DNA of 64,000 nt, from assembly GCA_009602735.1 (NCBI GenBank), contig WELA01010851.1:40992-104991 (forward strand). The letters are read 5' to 3'. The DNA is from Mesotaenium endlicherianum. Lineage: Eukaryota; Streptophyta; Zygnematophyceae; Zygnematales; Mesotaeniaceae. Numbering within the stretch: the stretch's first letter is position 1; every line of letters starts with the position of its first letter. Under the pieces are notes generated by a model. That model was not told the DNA's origin. It saw only the letters and a list, made by a program, of their open reading frames with translations, and did not search any database. Below are positions 1 to 9,059 of this stretch, piece by piece. The position numbers and the translations under genes are program-made.

Positions 1-1
1 C

Positions 2-1144
2 TTGCAACCGCTACCCATCCCAGCGGGACGCTGGGAAACTATATCCATGGACTGGGTGGTCTCACTACCAAGAACTGCCAACGGGCATGATTCAATACTG
101 GTAGTCGTGGATAAACTGACAAAAATGGTCATTTTTATCCCCACAACTGTCAAAGTGACTGCACTCGAAACAGCGAGACAGTTTTACAACCATGTAGTAT
201 GCCAACATGGGCTCCCTTCTAATATCATCTCAGACAGAGACTCAAAATTCACCTCTAAGTTCTGGAGAGCTTTAATGGGGTTAATGGGAGTCAAACAGCT
301 GCTCAGCACAGCAAACCACCCTCAGACTGATGGGCAGACTGAAAGAACTAACCGAGTTCTGCAGGAGGTGCTGAGAGCATATATTAACCAAAAACAAGAT
401 AATTGGGATGACCTGTTGCCTCAAATTCAGTTTGCGGTCAACAGTGCGGTGCACGCGTCAACGGGCAAAACTCCTTTTGAACTCAGCCTGGGTAGAGTCC
501 CTAAGTCTCCTCTAGATGTGCTAGGGGAATCTTTAACTCACCCTGAAGGGATTGACAACCCGGTCTCCCTCCAGTTAACTCAGGAGTTTGCTGACACCCT
601 GTCAGAAGTCCAACGAAACTTGCACACGGCCCAAGAAAACCAACAAAAATACGCTAATCAACACCGTCGGGAACTGACATTTTCCAAGGGGGATTTAGTC
701 AAACTGCATTCTCAGCACCTGTACCTCCCTGGTGTGGTCAAGAAAAAGCTTGGCCCTGTCTGGGTCGGTCCATATTCGGTGGTCCGTCGTGTCGGTCAGA
801 ATGCTTACAAACTGAACATGTCAGCTGAATACAAGGGGCACCCGGTCTTTAATGTCTCCTTCCTGGAACCGTACATCAAAGGTGATACACTGTTCACAGG
901 TCGGTTCCCTGTCCAACCGGGACCGGTCCCCGCTGTCCGGGACGGCGACCCTGAGGAATATGAGGTCGATGAGATTTTAGACGCTCGCTCGGTCCGTCGA
1001 TCGTCTAAATATGTCATGAAATACCTCATTCGATGGAAGGGTTACGATGCCTCTGGGGACACTTGGGAGTTTAAGGACCACTTGACCAATGCCAAAGGGG
1101 CGTTGACACGGTTCCACCTTCGGGCCGCTGGAGTCCCTCCATAA
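2..1144 (+). CDS. Ty3/gypsy pol C terminus: integrase core plus chromodomain (partial)
   Basis: This is the C-terminal 380 residues of a Pol polyprotein, open to the window edge. The integrase catalytic triad is intact: Asp17 in MDW, Asp78 in SDRD and Glu114 in QTER, with the canonical 35-residue spacing between the last two. A GPY-like module around residues 255-275 (GPVWVGPYSVVRR) follows. A chromodomain at about residues 318-372 carries the aromatic/WKGY signature (YLIRWKGYDASGDTWE). Integrase inserts the cDNA copy into host chromatin; in chromoviruses the C-terminal chromodomain biases target choice through modified histones. The reading frame is uninterrupted in the window, so this copy may be relatively young. 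Protease, RT and RNase H must lie upstream, outside the window. Confidence 0.93.
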   Translation: MQPLPIPAGRWETISMDWVVSLPRTANGHDSILVVVDKLTKMVIFIPTTVKVTALETARQFYNHVVCQHGLPSNIISDRDSKFTSKFWRALMGLMGVKQLLSTANHPQTDGQTERTNRVLQEVLRAYINQKQDNWDDLLPQIQFAVNSAVHASTGKTPFELSLGRVPKSPLDVLGESLTHPEGIDNPVSLQLTQEFADTLSEVQRNLHTAQENQQKYANQHRRELTFSKGDLVKLHSQHLYLPGVVKKKLGPVWVGPYSVVRRVGQNAYKLNMSAEYKGHPVFNVSFLEPYIKGDTLFTGRFPVQPGPVPAVRDGDPEEYEVDEILDARSVRRSSKYVMKYLIRWKGYDASGDTWEFKDHLTNAKGALTRFHLRAAGVPP

Positions 1145-1411
1145 CTGTCATTTCAGTTGACACGGGAAGGTGACAGGCGGTCCTGTCTCCATTTAAGTTG
1201 GAGGGGAAAATATATGACAGTTAGTGAGCGAGAGCGATAAAAACACACTCATACGTTTATGTGTAGCGCATCGCAACTACGTCAACTTTTAGCAATCATC
1301 CTGTAAGGTAAACAGCAGCGAAGCCACTATACTAAATACTAACATACTTCCTGCAATCCCTATGACAAAGGTCCATATCCTACTAACTTGTGCCCTGGTT
1401 ACATGTGCAGG
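1145..1411 (+). promoter_or_regulatory. Pol-ORF3 spacer with branch point, 3' splice site and internal PPT-like tract
   Basis: The spacer ends in a textbook 3' splice site: an exact TACTAAC branch-point sequence at 1381-1387, then CAG at 1408-1410, then G and an ATG at 1412. That spacing (about 20 nt from the branch A to the AG) is what a spliced subgenomic mRNA for ORF3 would need. Near 1193-1206 there is a taagttggagggg tract that nearly duplicates the polypurine tract just before the 3' LTR (3188-3201), so it could act as an internal PPT. The 5' splice donor would be near the off-window 5' end. Splicing is inferred, not shown. Confidence 0.5.
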
Positions 1412-3088
1412 ATGGCGCCCACCACACAAAAGGAGGACAGAAAGCGCAAGGCAGAAGAAGCCAGGAGGACAATGGAGCAATACCAGAAGGAGCTGGCGGC
1501 GACGTCCCTCACCAGGAGAGAACAAGAAAGGGTCCGCAAGCAACAAGAGGCGGCAGAAGAGGCACAGAGGAAGAAGGATCAGGAAGCGGAAAACCTCAGG
1601 AAGGCTGAGGAGGAGAGACAGAAGAAACAGCAAGAAGAAGCGGCAGCGGCAGAAGAGGAGAAAAGAAAAAAGATTGAAGCGGACAGACAGAAGAGCTTGG
1701 CCACTTACAGGTATACTGTGGTGGGTGGCCAAAACTTCGATAACCTGAAGGAAGCATTGCTGGCAGCCCAGGAGATCAACAGGCTGGAACAGACAACACT
1801 GCTACAGAAGGAAGGAGCTACAGCACTGGACAGGTACATCGAGACACACACCGGCGTGGTCCTTTACGAAGATTATGCTAAGATGGTGGGCTATACAGCA
1901 GAGCAGGCCCGGTATCTCGCAGATGATTCAGAGGACAAGCCGGTCCCCATACCGGGAATAGTGGGAGATCAGAGACTCATCCGGATGGTGAGCATGCGGC
2001 CCGATAGCTTTAAGGATACGGTATTCTACCTCACACTCCTGCCAGCTTACAATGAAGTTGAGAGAAGGAGCTGGGAGTACTTGGCCAGGGAAGCAGGACA
2101 GCAGATGTTCTCTCCCCACTGGTTCCCGTGTAAACTGAGGAAGGCTGAGCACGGACCCCAGTACTACCAGCAGCCAACAGACTGGAGGTGGATGACCGTC
2201 ACAAATAAGAAGCAGGAGTGTGACCGAGCCCAACCGGATGACTTCCACTATGGCCTAGACGGCTATCTCATCCTACCACCTCACATTGCCCCTTGGGACC
2301 CCAGGCTGAATGGATGCCTGAGCAATATGAATGCAGAGACCAAGGAACATAGGAGGAGGGGAAGAGAGTACTTCTCTAAGGGAAAGCATGCCTTTGTCAA
2401 ATGGGCAAAGAATGCAGGCCGGATAGATATCAGTAGGCTGAAGGCCAAGCAACCTCCAGCGCGCCCTAAGAAAGGGAGGTCGGTAGACTACTCCATGTCT
2501 ACTAGGGAGCAGGACGACTTAGTGGACGAGACCCCTACTCTCTCCGAGGAGGAGGATGAGGAGGATGAGGAAGAAGAACAAGGCAGAGGAGAAGCATCAG
2601 CAGCAGGTACTCAGGATACCCAGGGACAGGCAGTGGCACTTCCTAAAGAACCACGATCAGGTGTGTGGAATGTGATCCCCGTTATGGCGACAACTGGACC
2701 CCGCGCTCGCTCCCCCAGCCCACCTGCCCAAGCAGGGGAAGAAGCTGATCTGACTGTACTGGGCAGCAGACACAGACAGAAATCCCCAGAGGACAGGGGT
2801 GCCAGAAGAGGGACACGCGGGTGGGCCAGAGGTATGCCAGCCTCCCCCTCCGCTCAGGGGCATGTACCTCTAGCCAATGTATTTCAGCATCCTACTGGAA
2901 TGCCTGTCTATGTGGGAATCAACACCCAAGTGGTTGAAGAGCAGGCCACCATCCTCCGTTCTCCCCGAGGGCCAACTTTAGAGCAAACAGGGTTCTTTAG
3001 AAGGCCAGCTGACAGACCTAGAGGGCTGTCCAGATCTAGGTCCAGATCTCCGTCTCCTGACCCTGAAGCACCAGGAACAACCCCTTAA
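1412..3088 (+). CDS. ORF3 of family-A element, coiled-coil protein of unknown function
   Basis: About 558 codons, open, between pol and the 3' LTR on the same strand. I chose the ATG at 1412 because it sits one base after the predicted splice acceptor; an in-frame ATG at 1403 is the alternative. Residues 5-100 are almost entirely charged heptad-rich helix (long runs of E, K, R, Q), a strong coiled coil. A mixed, probably globular region follows to about residue 340. Then comes a lysine-rich stretch, an acidic E/D block near residue 385, and a proline/serine/arginine-rich tail ending in SRSRSRSPSPDPE-type repeats. No signal peptide, transmembrane segment, zinc knuckle or protease motif is visible. 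The position is that of env, but nothing looks like an envelope protein. It could be a second structural or nucleic-acid-binding protein. I do not recognise the family. Confidence 0.72.
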   Translation: MAPTTQKEDRKRKAEEARRTMEQYQKELAATSLTRREQERVRKQQEAAEEAQRKKDQEAENLRKAEEERQKKQQEEAAAAEEEKRKKIEADRQKSLATYRYTVVGGQNFDNLKEALLAAQEINRLEQTTLLQKEGATALDRYIETHTGVVLYEDYAKMVGYTAEQARYLADDSEDKPVPIPGIVGDQRLIRMVSMRPDSFKDTVFYLTLLPAYNEVERRSWEYLAREAGQQMFSPHWFPCKLRKAEHGPQYYQQPTDWRWMTVTNKKQECDRAQPDDFHYGLDGYLILPPHIAPWDPRLNGCLSNMNAETKEHRRRGREYFSKGKHAFVKWAKNAGRIDISRLKAKQPPARPKKGRSVDYSMSTREQDDLVDETPTLSEEEDEEDEEEEQGRGEASAAGTQDTQGQAVALPKEPRSGVWNVIPVMATTGPRARSPSPPAQAGEEADLTVLGSRHRQKSPEDRGARRGTRGWARGMPASPSAQGHVPLANVFQHPTGMPVYVGINTQVVEEQATILRSPRGPTLEQTGFFRRPADRPRGLSRSRSRSPSPDPEAPGTTP

Positions 3089-3187
3089 GGTGACACGCCG
3101 AAGAGGCAGTCAATAAGGGAGGCTGGTCAGGATCAGTTTCTTTATTTAAAGCTTTTGCAGTTTAATGTTGTCGAGGCGACAACAAGT

Positions 3188-3201
3188 TAAGTTGGAGGGA
3201 T
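3188..3201 (+). other. Polypurine tract of family-A element
   Basis: The purine-rich run AAGTTGGAGGGAT lies immediately before the LTR start TGTAATG. This is the expected position for priming plus-strand DNA synthesis. Confidence 0.6.
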
Positions 3202-3921
3202 TGTAATGAATCAGTATATTAGTGGATATAATATTCATTTAAATATAATAGTTAATTAAGTTCAGCCTGCTGAACTTTAGTTAATAGTCAGTCTGCTGGA
3301 CTTTACATAATTATCAGTTTGCTGACTCAGTCGAAAGCAGCAGGCTGAAAGTCCATATAAGTCAGCTTGCTGACACATTCTTTGACAGCAAGCTGACTTC
3401 CGTACTCGGTAGCAGCGAACTGCCTTGATATGCATCTAAGTGCGATATGCTAGATGAATGGCCAGATGACATCCCTATGATGGATGGCTATTCGGGATGA
3501 TGGGAGATGGCGGTGGATTTGGTTAACCGAGGTCCTACCAACGTGGTTAACTCCCGGGTAGGCGGTGCCATCGCACTGACCGTTGAACAGTAAACTCATT
3601 CCATGTACATACGCTAGGCATTGCTCTCGAGTTCGGCATTCGGAAACGAGGCCAACTCTCTTGTACAGCTTACTGAGAGCACTCTGAATCCAAGGCGAGA
3701 AGCCATTGATACGCACTGTCTTCTAACCTTGCTTATGTATGAGTTTACTGATTTGCATCATTGATGCTAGTTTACTCGCATTTGACTTACGAGTATCATT
3801 CCCTGCTAGTGTATTGTCCATTGCCGTTTAACTAGTTAACGGAAATACCATAAAGATTACTTGCTGATATAAAGATCTTTATTAATTGTTAATCGCCTAT
3901 TTGGTAAGTCGATTCATTTCA
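3202..3921 (+). repeat. Family-A LTR (3' LTR, 720 bp)
   Basis: It starts TGTAATGAATCAG and ends GATTCATTTCA, so it has TG...CA ends, and the termini form a short imperfect inverted repeat. The same sequence recurs as a solo LTR at 11799-12518, a 5' LTR at 10517-11256 and a 3' half at 7410-7766. The 5' third contains serial palindromes such as AAGTTCAGCCTGCTGAACTT (3258-3277) and a long hairpin at 3359-3402 with arms AAGTCAGCTTGCTG and CAGCAAGCTGACTT. Confidence 0.88.
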
Positions 3922-4530
3922 CCACCCTTCCTTCTGCCAAGTTAACCAGCCAGGGCACCCGCGTGCTGCCTTTCCCACCCTTGTCAGCCGTCCTCGATCC
4001 TACGCATTTCGCCACTTCGGGCCCGGAATGTTGTTTGACTCCCTCACTCACACCTATGTCAAACCCACTGCATCTAAGTGTGAACTTATCCTGGGTTTTA
4101 TTTCCCACGCCACCGCTGTCCCCACCCTCTCTGACACCAACCGTTGTCAGCTCCTGGGGCAAGTTATGGACATGCATGTCCTCACTTGGCTTTTCTTTGT
4201 CTTGCCTACCCTCAACACTCGCCTTCCTGATCCTTACCTCCACATCCCAGCCTATAACCTCCACTCTTTCGGCGGGGGGGGGGTGGCTGCTGACTTTTTA
4301 ACTTCTGATCTTTCGCGCGCTAGCCCTGCCTAGCAATTACAGACCTCCGCACCTTTACCTAACCCCACCACAAATTGGGATCTAGGGGAACAATTGACTA
4401 AGGATGAGGTGCGGAAGTTTACTCACATGCTTGCTCAACATGAAAGTTGTTTTGCGAGATCAGTCATGGATTTAGGTCGTTGCACAGTGTCACAATTTAC
4501 CATTGACCTTACCACCACCGATATAGTGCA
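3922..4530 (+). pseudogene. Relic of DNMT-type methyltransferase C terminus and RT-upstream linker (Ty3/gypsy)
   Basis: The translated fragments match, piece by piece, the methyltransferase-RT junction of the minus-strand element at 60030-60760. LSDTNRCQLLGQVMDMHVL here corresponds to LTKVNRICLLGQAIDAHVL there, which is the C5-methyltransferase motif IX/X region. Downstream, MDLGRCTVSQFTIDL corresponds to the DLGCYKGDP...FTSKEPIF linker preceding RT. At least one frameshift lies near 3960-4030, and one in-frame stop lies near 4332. The relic is cut at its 5' side by the family-A LTR and at its 3' side (4530) by the family-B LTR. It shows that the methyltransferase-bearing retroelement is a repeated family in this genome and not a single oddity. 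Confidence 0.72.
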
Positions 4531-5017
4531 TGATTTGAGTTATAATATATTTGTTTGCATATGTTTGAATGCTTTTAAATATATTTGGAGTAGTATTGTG
4601 TGGAGTCAAGTGTGCATAGATACTCTAGTGACTTGGTTCATGTCCTTTAAACTTTCTAAGGCGTTTTCAAAGTTAGAGGAAGAACCTAGAACTCCATGTG
4701 GCAAAAGTCAAATGTGCCATTTTTAGGTCGAAAGGACATTATTCTAGAAAGAGGTGGCAAGTTTTGGGATGTGTTGGGTGCCAACACATCAACATGCACC
4801 TTCCTAGAAATTACTCATGTAGCAAATATATAAACAAGAGCTAGAACATAGAAAGACATTCCAGAATCACTCTTCTACGTGCCAAACTTTAGAAATATAT
4901 TAGCTTTCAAGAAGTCATCTCTCTTTCAAAAAGCTACTACTTGTGTTCAAAGATCCTTGTCTTGAATATATAAAGTATTCTATTTTACTAAGTACTTTAT
5001 CTATCTGTTTCACTACA
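4531..5017 (+). repeat. Putative 5' LTR of family-B element
   Basis: The proposed span starts TGATTTGAG, where the homology to the methyltransferase/RT relic ends, and ends CACTACA directly before the primer-binding site. No second copy is in the window, so the left boundary rests only on the loss of flanking homology and the TG...CA ends. Confidence 0.5.
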
Positions 5018-5018
5018 G

Positions 5019-5034
5019 TGGTATCGAAGCAAGG
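5019..5034 (+). other. Primer-binding site of family-B element
   Basis: TGGTATCGAAGCAAGG begins 1 nt after the proposed LTR end. It resembles the TGGTATC-type PBS complementary to the 3' end of initiator tRNA-Met, also used by family C (TGGTATCGGAGCAGGG). Confidence 0.7.
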
Positions 5035-5054
5035 CACTTTGGTAGCACAAGAAG

Positions 5055-6190
5055 ATGGCCGATCCTCAAGATCAACAACAAGCTTTCGAAGGAAGCCCTT
5101 CCTCTCCAAGAGACCCTCCTCCAACGCCGATGGGAGAGTCCACTCAAGAAAATATGCAACACGAAGCACCACAAGGAGGAGCACTGTTAAATCCCGTGGC
5201 AGCCGCTATAGCAAAGTTGACCCCACCACAAGGACTTCCCGCAAATGAGTGGGCAGCCTTCCTAATGACTGTCCACAACCAAGTGGGCTTGGCCACCTAT
5301 GAAGCAACCGTGCAAGCGTCAAGAGAAGCTATGGCTGCCATGGTTGTCCCTATTGCGAGCAACGCTCAAAATCCAGCCTCGGCTCAAGCGCCTCCACAAG
5401 AGCCCACAAGAGCAAGGAAACCCATCAAGCCCGGCAAAGCAGACACTTTCAATCCTGGAAGAGGAGCCAACTGAATCTGTGGCTCTACCAAGTGGAGACG
5501 TACCTCACACTCCTTGAAGTACCCGAGGAGGACTACTTCCCTTTTGTCGTTACCTTGCTCGGAGGAGCAGCAACATCATGGTGGCGTAACTATCAAGCCG
5601 TTGTATATCAAGCTGTGACGCATTCCGTACCCGGCCAAGAGCCCCCACCATCATATGCAAGATGGGTGGATGTTTGTGAAGCCCTCCAGAAGCAATTCAT
5701 GCCCATTAATGCGGAGAAAATTGTTCGAAAAATGCTTCGCCATCTCAAGCAAACAACGTCCGTTCAAGAGTATACATCCAGATTTCATGACCTCACTCTT
5801 GAGATCCCCAACATGTCGCTCGAGGAGAAGATTGATCGTTATGTGTCTGGCCTCAAGCCCAAGGTGGCAAAAGAAGTAAAATTACGCGACTTGACGAACT
5901 TTTCAAAGATTATTGAAGTGGCTCAAATGGTGGATACCTTGGATTTCAAGCACTCCGTGCCTTCATCTTCACGGGCACCGGCAATGCGGGTGTACGCAGC
6001 CCCTTCCACATGCAAATCTGGATCGACACCCATGGAAATTGGAGTTATTAGAAGGGACCCCGCGGCTGCTCGGAAGAGTGGAAGACCCTCCAATGACACT
6101 TATGATGCAAGAAACCAGCAAGGAGTGAAAGCAAGACTCTCCCCGGCTGAAAAAGAAGCTCATATGACGGCTGGACTATGCTTTTATTAA
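5055..6190 (+). pseudogene. Family-B gag, frameshifted
   Basis: Two overlapping-frame segments (5055-5474 and 5492-6190) together make one Gag. The first is a hydrophilic, Pro/Gln-rich N terminus. The second holds the Ty3-type capsid core, with WWRNY, EALQKQFMPINAEK, VQEYTSRFHDL and the MSLEEKIDRYVSGLKPKVA block, all conserved also in the family-C Gag at 40200-41231. The break near 5465-5490 is a small indel. The expected CCHC zinc knuckle is not recognisable after 6190, where a stop interrupts the frame. Gag forms the cytoplasmic virus-like particle. This copy is inactivated. Confidence 0.78.
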
Positions 6191-6299
6191 GTAAGGAAAA
6201 GGACCATCGTGCACTCTCATGCCCCAAAAAGTTGTCCAAAAACGGACAGCGCCGGTAGGCTAGGAGCCTACCACCCCAAGACCCACTTCACGAGAAGAC

Positions 6300-6720
6300 A
6301 ACAAGCCAAGTGAGGTGGAGACCCCCGTTGAAGACAACGTTCCAGCCCCAATGACTTTGAATGGTTACCTTGGAGGAGAGAAGGTCCACATCTTGGTGGA
6401 TAGCGGAGCTCAAGGCAACTTCATTGCTGCAGATTTTGCCACCAAGCACGGTACTACTATGTGAACTCTTGACCACGACGAGGAGATTATGATGCCCGAC
6501 GAATTCTCCTATACTACCCCTTCCAAGAAGATGTACCCCTTGTCACTCTCCATCAAGTCCTTCAAGGATAGAGTAGTGTTTTCCCCCATGCAACTAGGCA
6601 AGTACGACGTCATCCTAGGGACCCCTCGGTTGACCAAGCACAACCCCCAAGTTGATTAGAGGGACGGTACTATCAAGATTAAAAATGACATCACTTCAAG
6701 AATCTGTATTTTGCGCGCAA
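6300..6720 (+). pseudogene. Family-B aspartic protease relic
   Basis: A frame here reads NGYLGGEKVHILVDSGAQGN, with the retroviral-type protease active-site triad DSG at about 6399-6407. Downstream is a second conserved block, KYDVILGTPRLTKHNP. In-frame stops interrupt it (for example TGA at about 6462 and TAG at about 6657). The protease would process Gag-Pol; it cannot be made intact here. Confidence 0.65.
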
Positions 6721-6770
6721 TCCAGAATATCCAGACCCAAGACATCAAGAAGCCGGCACACTAGATATTA

Positions 6771-7410
6771 TTGTCCGCCCTCCAACTCAAGAGACTTGTG
6801 AGGAAGGGACACAAGCTTTTTTTGACCTTGATCACGCCAAAGGACATCAAGAGTCAAGAAGGCAGCCCCATTACCAAGGAGATACAAGAAGTCTTGGAGG
6901 ACTACAAAGAGGTATTTTCCCCGGAATTGCCCAAGGGCCTACTCCCCAAGAGATTCGTTGACCACAAGATAGAGTTGGAGCCCGGAAGCAAGCCCAGCTC
7001 TCGGCCTACGTTCAAGATGCCATACACGGAGCTAGACGAAGTCAAGAAGCAAATCAAGGAGCTACTAGAGCATGGCTTCATTCGACCTAGCAAATCGCCA
7101 TTTGGAACCTCGGAGCTATTTGTCAAGAAGAAAGATGGTACCTTGAGGATGTGTGTGGACTATCGCGCCCTTAACAAGATCACCATCAAGAATCAATACC
7201 CACTGCCGCGCATGGATGAGCTCATGGATCGGTTGGTTGGAGCCAAGTAATTCACGAAGGTGGACTTGAGAAGCGCCTACCACCACATTCGCATCGCTGA
7301 ACCTGACATAGAGAAAACGGCTTTCAGGACAAGATATGGACATTTTGACTTCATGGTCCTGCCATTTGGACTCACCAACGCGCCAGCAACTTTCATGACT
7401 ATGATGAACA
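6771..7410 (+). pseudogene. Family-B reverse transcriptase, truncated
   Basis: The RT N-terminal domains are clear: [20 protein letters not shown], then [20 protein letters not shown], then [18 protein letters not shown] stop (TAA at 7248-7250) follows. The same frame resumes with [15 protein letters not shown], which holds the first catalytic Asp, and [10 protein letters not shown]. The sequence then ends at the junction with a family-A LTR fragment, before the YxDD box. It aligns almost residue for residue with the RT of the family-C element. Confidence 0.85.
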
Positions 7411-7766
7411 CCCATCGCACTTGCCGTTGAACAGTAAACTCATTCCATGTTCATATGCTAGGTATTGCTCTCGAGTTCGGCTTTCGAAAACAAGGCCAAC
7501 TCTCTTGTACAGCTTATTGAGGGAGATCTGAATCCAAGGCGAGAAGCCATTGATATGCACTGTCTTCTAGCCTTGCTTATGTACAGGTTTACTGATTGCA
7601 TTATTGATGCTAGTTTACTTCCATTTGACTTGTGAGTATTGTCCACTGCTAGTATGCTGTCTTTTGCTGTTTAAACAATTAACAGAAAATACCATAAAGA
7701 TTACTTGCTAATATAAAGATCTTCATTAATTGTTAATCCCCTATTTGGTAAGTTGGTTCATTTCAG
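7410..7766 (+). repeat. Family-A LTR fragment (3' half)
   Basis: Homologous to 3568-3921: it enters at CATCGCAC...GTTGAACAGTAAACTCATTCC and runs to the LTR end GGTTCATTTCA at 7766. It is flanked on the left by truncated family-B RT and on the right by an inverted, truncated family-A element. This points to an inversion or recombination between family-A copies at this junction. Confidence 0.82.
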
Positions 7767-8990
7767 GAAGGCAGTCTTGTGTTTGTCTCCCTCAGCATAT
7801 CTGATTTAATGATAACCACTCTTGAGATCTATCTTACTGAACACTTTAGCACCAGACAGGGTATCAAACAAAGTCCTCGATTTTGGGTAAAGCATACTTG
7901 TTCTTTACTTAAATCCTGTTAAGAGCTCTGTAACTCACACACATTCGCATACTACCATCCTTCTTCTAACAAATAAGATGAGGGGGGCTCCATAAGGTGA
8001 TTTATTGGGAGAAAAATAACCATTTTTTTCCAGCTCTCCAATCTGTGTTTTTAACTCTTTTTTCTCCACGTAAGACAAGCCATATGTGCGTTGCCAAGGT
8101 GGCTGACTCCCAGATAATAAATCAATCTTATGATCTACTTTCCTTTTAAGGGGAGTTCCTGGAGGCATGTTAAAAACATTAGTATACTGAGCAACAATTT
8201 CTGCAGCAGTAGGGTGCTCCGGAGGACTCACCTTTTTCTCGACCACTTCTTCAGGTTGAGGAGGTACCTCTTTTAGCAACAGACTGAACATTTTGTCTTC
8301 CTCCTGGTTCCAGCTTACGATGAATTCCATTACATTCAGCAATTTGCATCCTCCTCAAAGCCTCTTATTTTCCTTCATTTGCCATCCATACAGGAGAAGA
8401 GGAAGAGCACTGGTGAGTGCCAAGTTAGTCTGCCCATCACTAGCTCCTCTCACTTTAACTGTACCTCTGCTCCAACACACTTCAGCTTGATGTTTATTGA
8501 GCCAGGACCTTCCCAGCACGAGATCATAAAAGCCAGTGTTGAGTACCTCATATGTAAGCGTTTCAATTGGAACTGCAATGCCAGAGCCAAACTGGACCTC
8601 AACAGGCTTGGTTGTAAGTCCTCCCGGGATACTTGAGGCATCTCCAATAATTTTTTTTCTATTCCCTTGGGTGACAGTAGGCAACCTTAGACGCTTAACT
8701 AAGTCCTTATGGATAAAAGTATGTGACGTCCCTCCGTCAACATATGCCCTCACCTTCCTGCTTGCAATCATACAATACAGTAGGTTAAGGGAAATTGACT
8801 TTTCTTGACTTTCGCATTGTTCTCTTGACTTAGCAAAAAAATGTTGGACATCAGGTGGAACAAGAACATCTAGGGTGTGCACTCTTTGAAGATCTATATT
8901 ACTGATAGTCTCCTTTATCTGTTTGTCAGGTATGCATAGTGAATCCGGTTTGGCAGAACTCATAATACCTGCTACGAGGGCAGCTAGCAA
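7767..8990 (-). pseudogene. Family-A protease and N-terminal RT, decayed
   Basis: The protease segment (8990-8355) reads ARKVRAYVDGGTSHTFIHKD. The active-site triad is DGG where DSG or DTG is expected, so the copy is probably inactive. Further on is NTGFYDLVLGRSWLNKHQAE, the second protease landmark. After a frame change, 8342-7935 carries the RT approach: VFNMPPGTPLKRKVDHKIDL, then YVEKKELKTQIGELEKNGY and SPYGAPLILFVRR. Beyond 7935 broken frames still show the YRALN and KYALPKIED landmarks. Everything after that is lost at 7767. Confidence 0.75.
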
Positions 8991-9059
8991 CGACTCACTA
9001 TCTCTAGCATCCTCACAGTCACTAGACTGGATTACTGACTGTTGCTGTCTTTTAAAGGC

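Larger units (their letters stand above)
1..3921 (+). mobile_element. Family-A Ty3/gypsy chromovirus, 3' half
   Basis: This is the 3' portion of an LTR retrotransposon whose 5' part lies left of the window. It contains, in order, the integrase core and chromodomain of pol, a spacer with splice-acceptor signals, a third ORF, a purine-rich tract and a 720-bp 3' LTR. The right-hand flank (from 3922) is a relic of a methyltransferase-type element, so family A apparently inserted into it. The target duplication cannot be checked because the 5' end is off-window. The same LTR recurs at 7410-7766, 10517-11256 and 11799-12518. Confidence 0.85.
4531..7410 (+). mobile_element. Family-B Ty3/gypsy element, 3'-truncated
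   Basis: It consists of a putative 5' LTR, PBS, gag, protease and the N-terminal half of reverse transcriptase. It then stops abruptly within RT at about 7410, where a family-A LTR fragment begins. Frameshifts and stops in gag, protease and RT make it non-functional. RNase H, integrase and the 3' LTR are missing. Its RT is close in sequence to that of the intact family-C element at 36601-40284. Confidence 0.78.

Noticed and set aside
1289-1732. 147-codon minus-strand frame, leucine/phenylalanine rich
   Set aside because: Antisense of the coiled-coil-coding part of ORF3; the hydrophobicity is the mirror of E/K/R codons.
1412-3088. ORF3 as a retroviral envelope gene
   Set aside because: No signal peptide, transmembrane helix, furin-type site or fusion region; the protein is soluble coiled coil plus low complexity.
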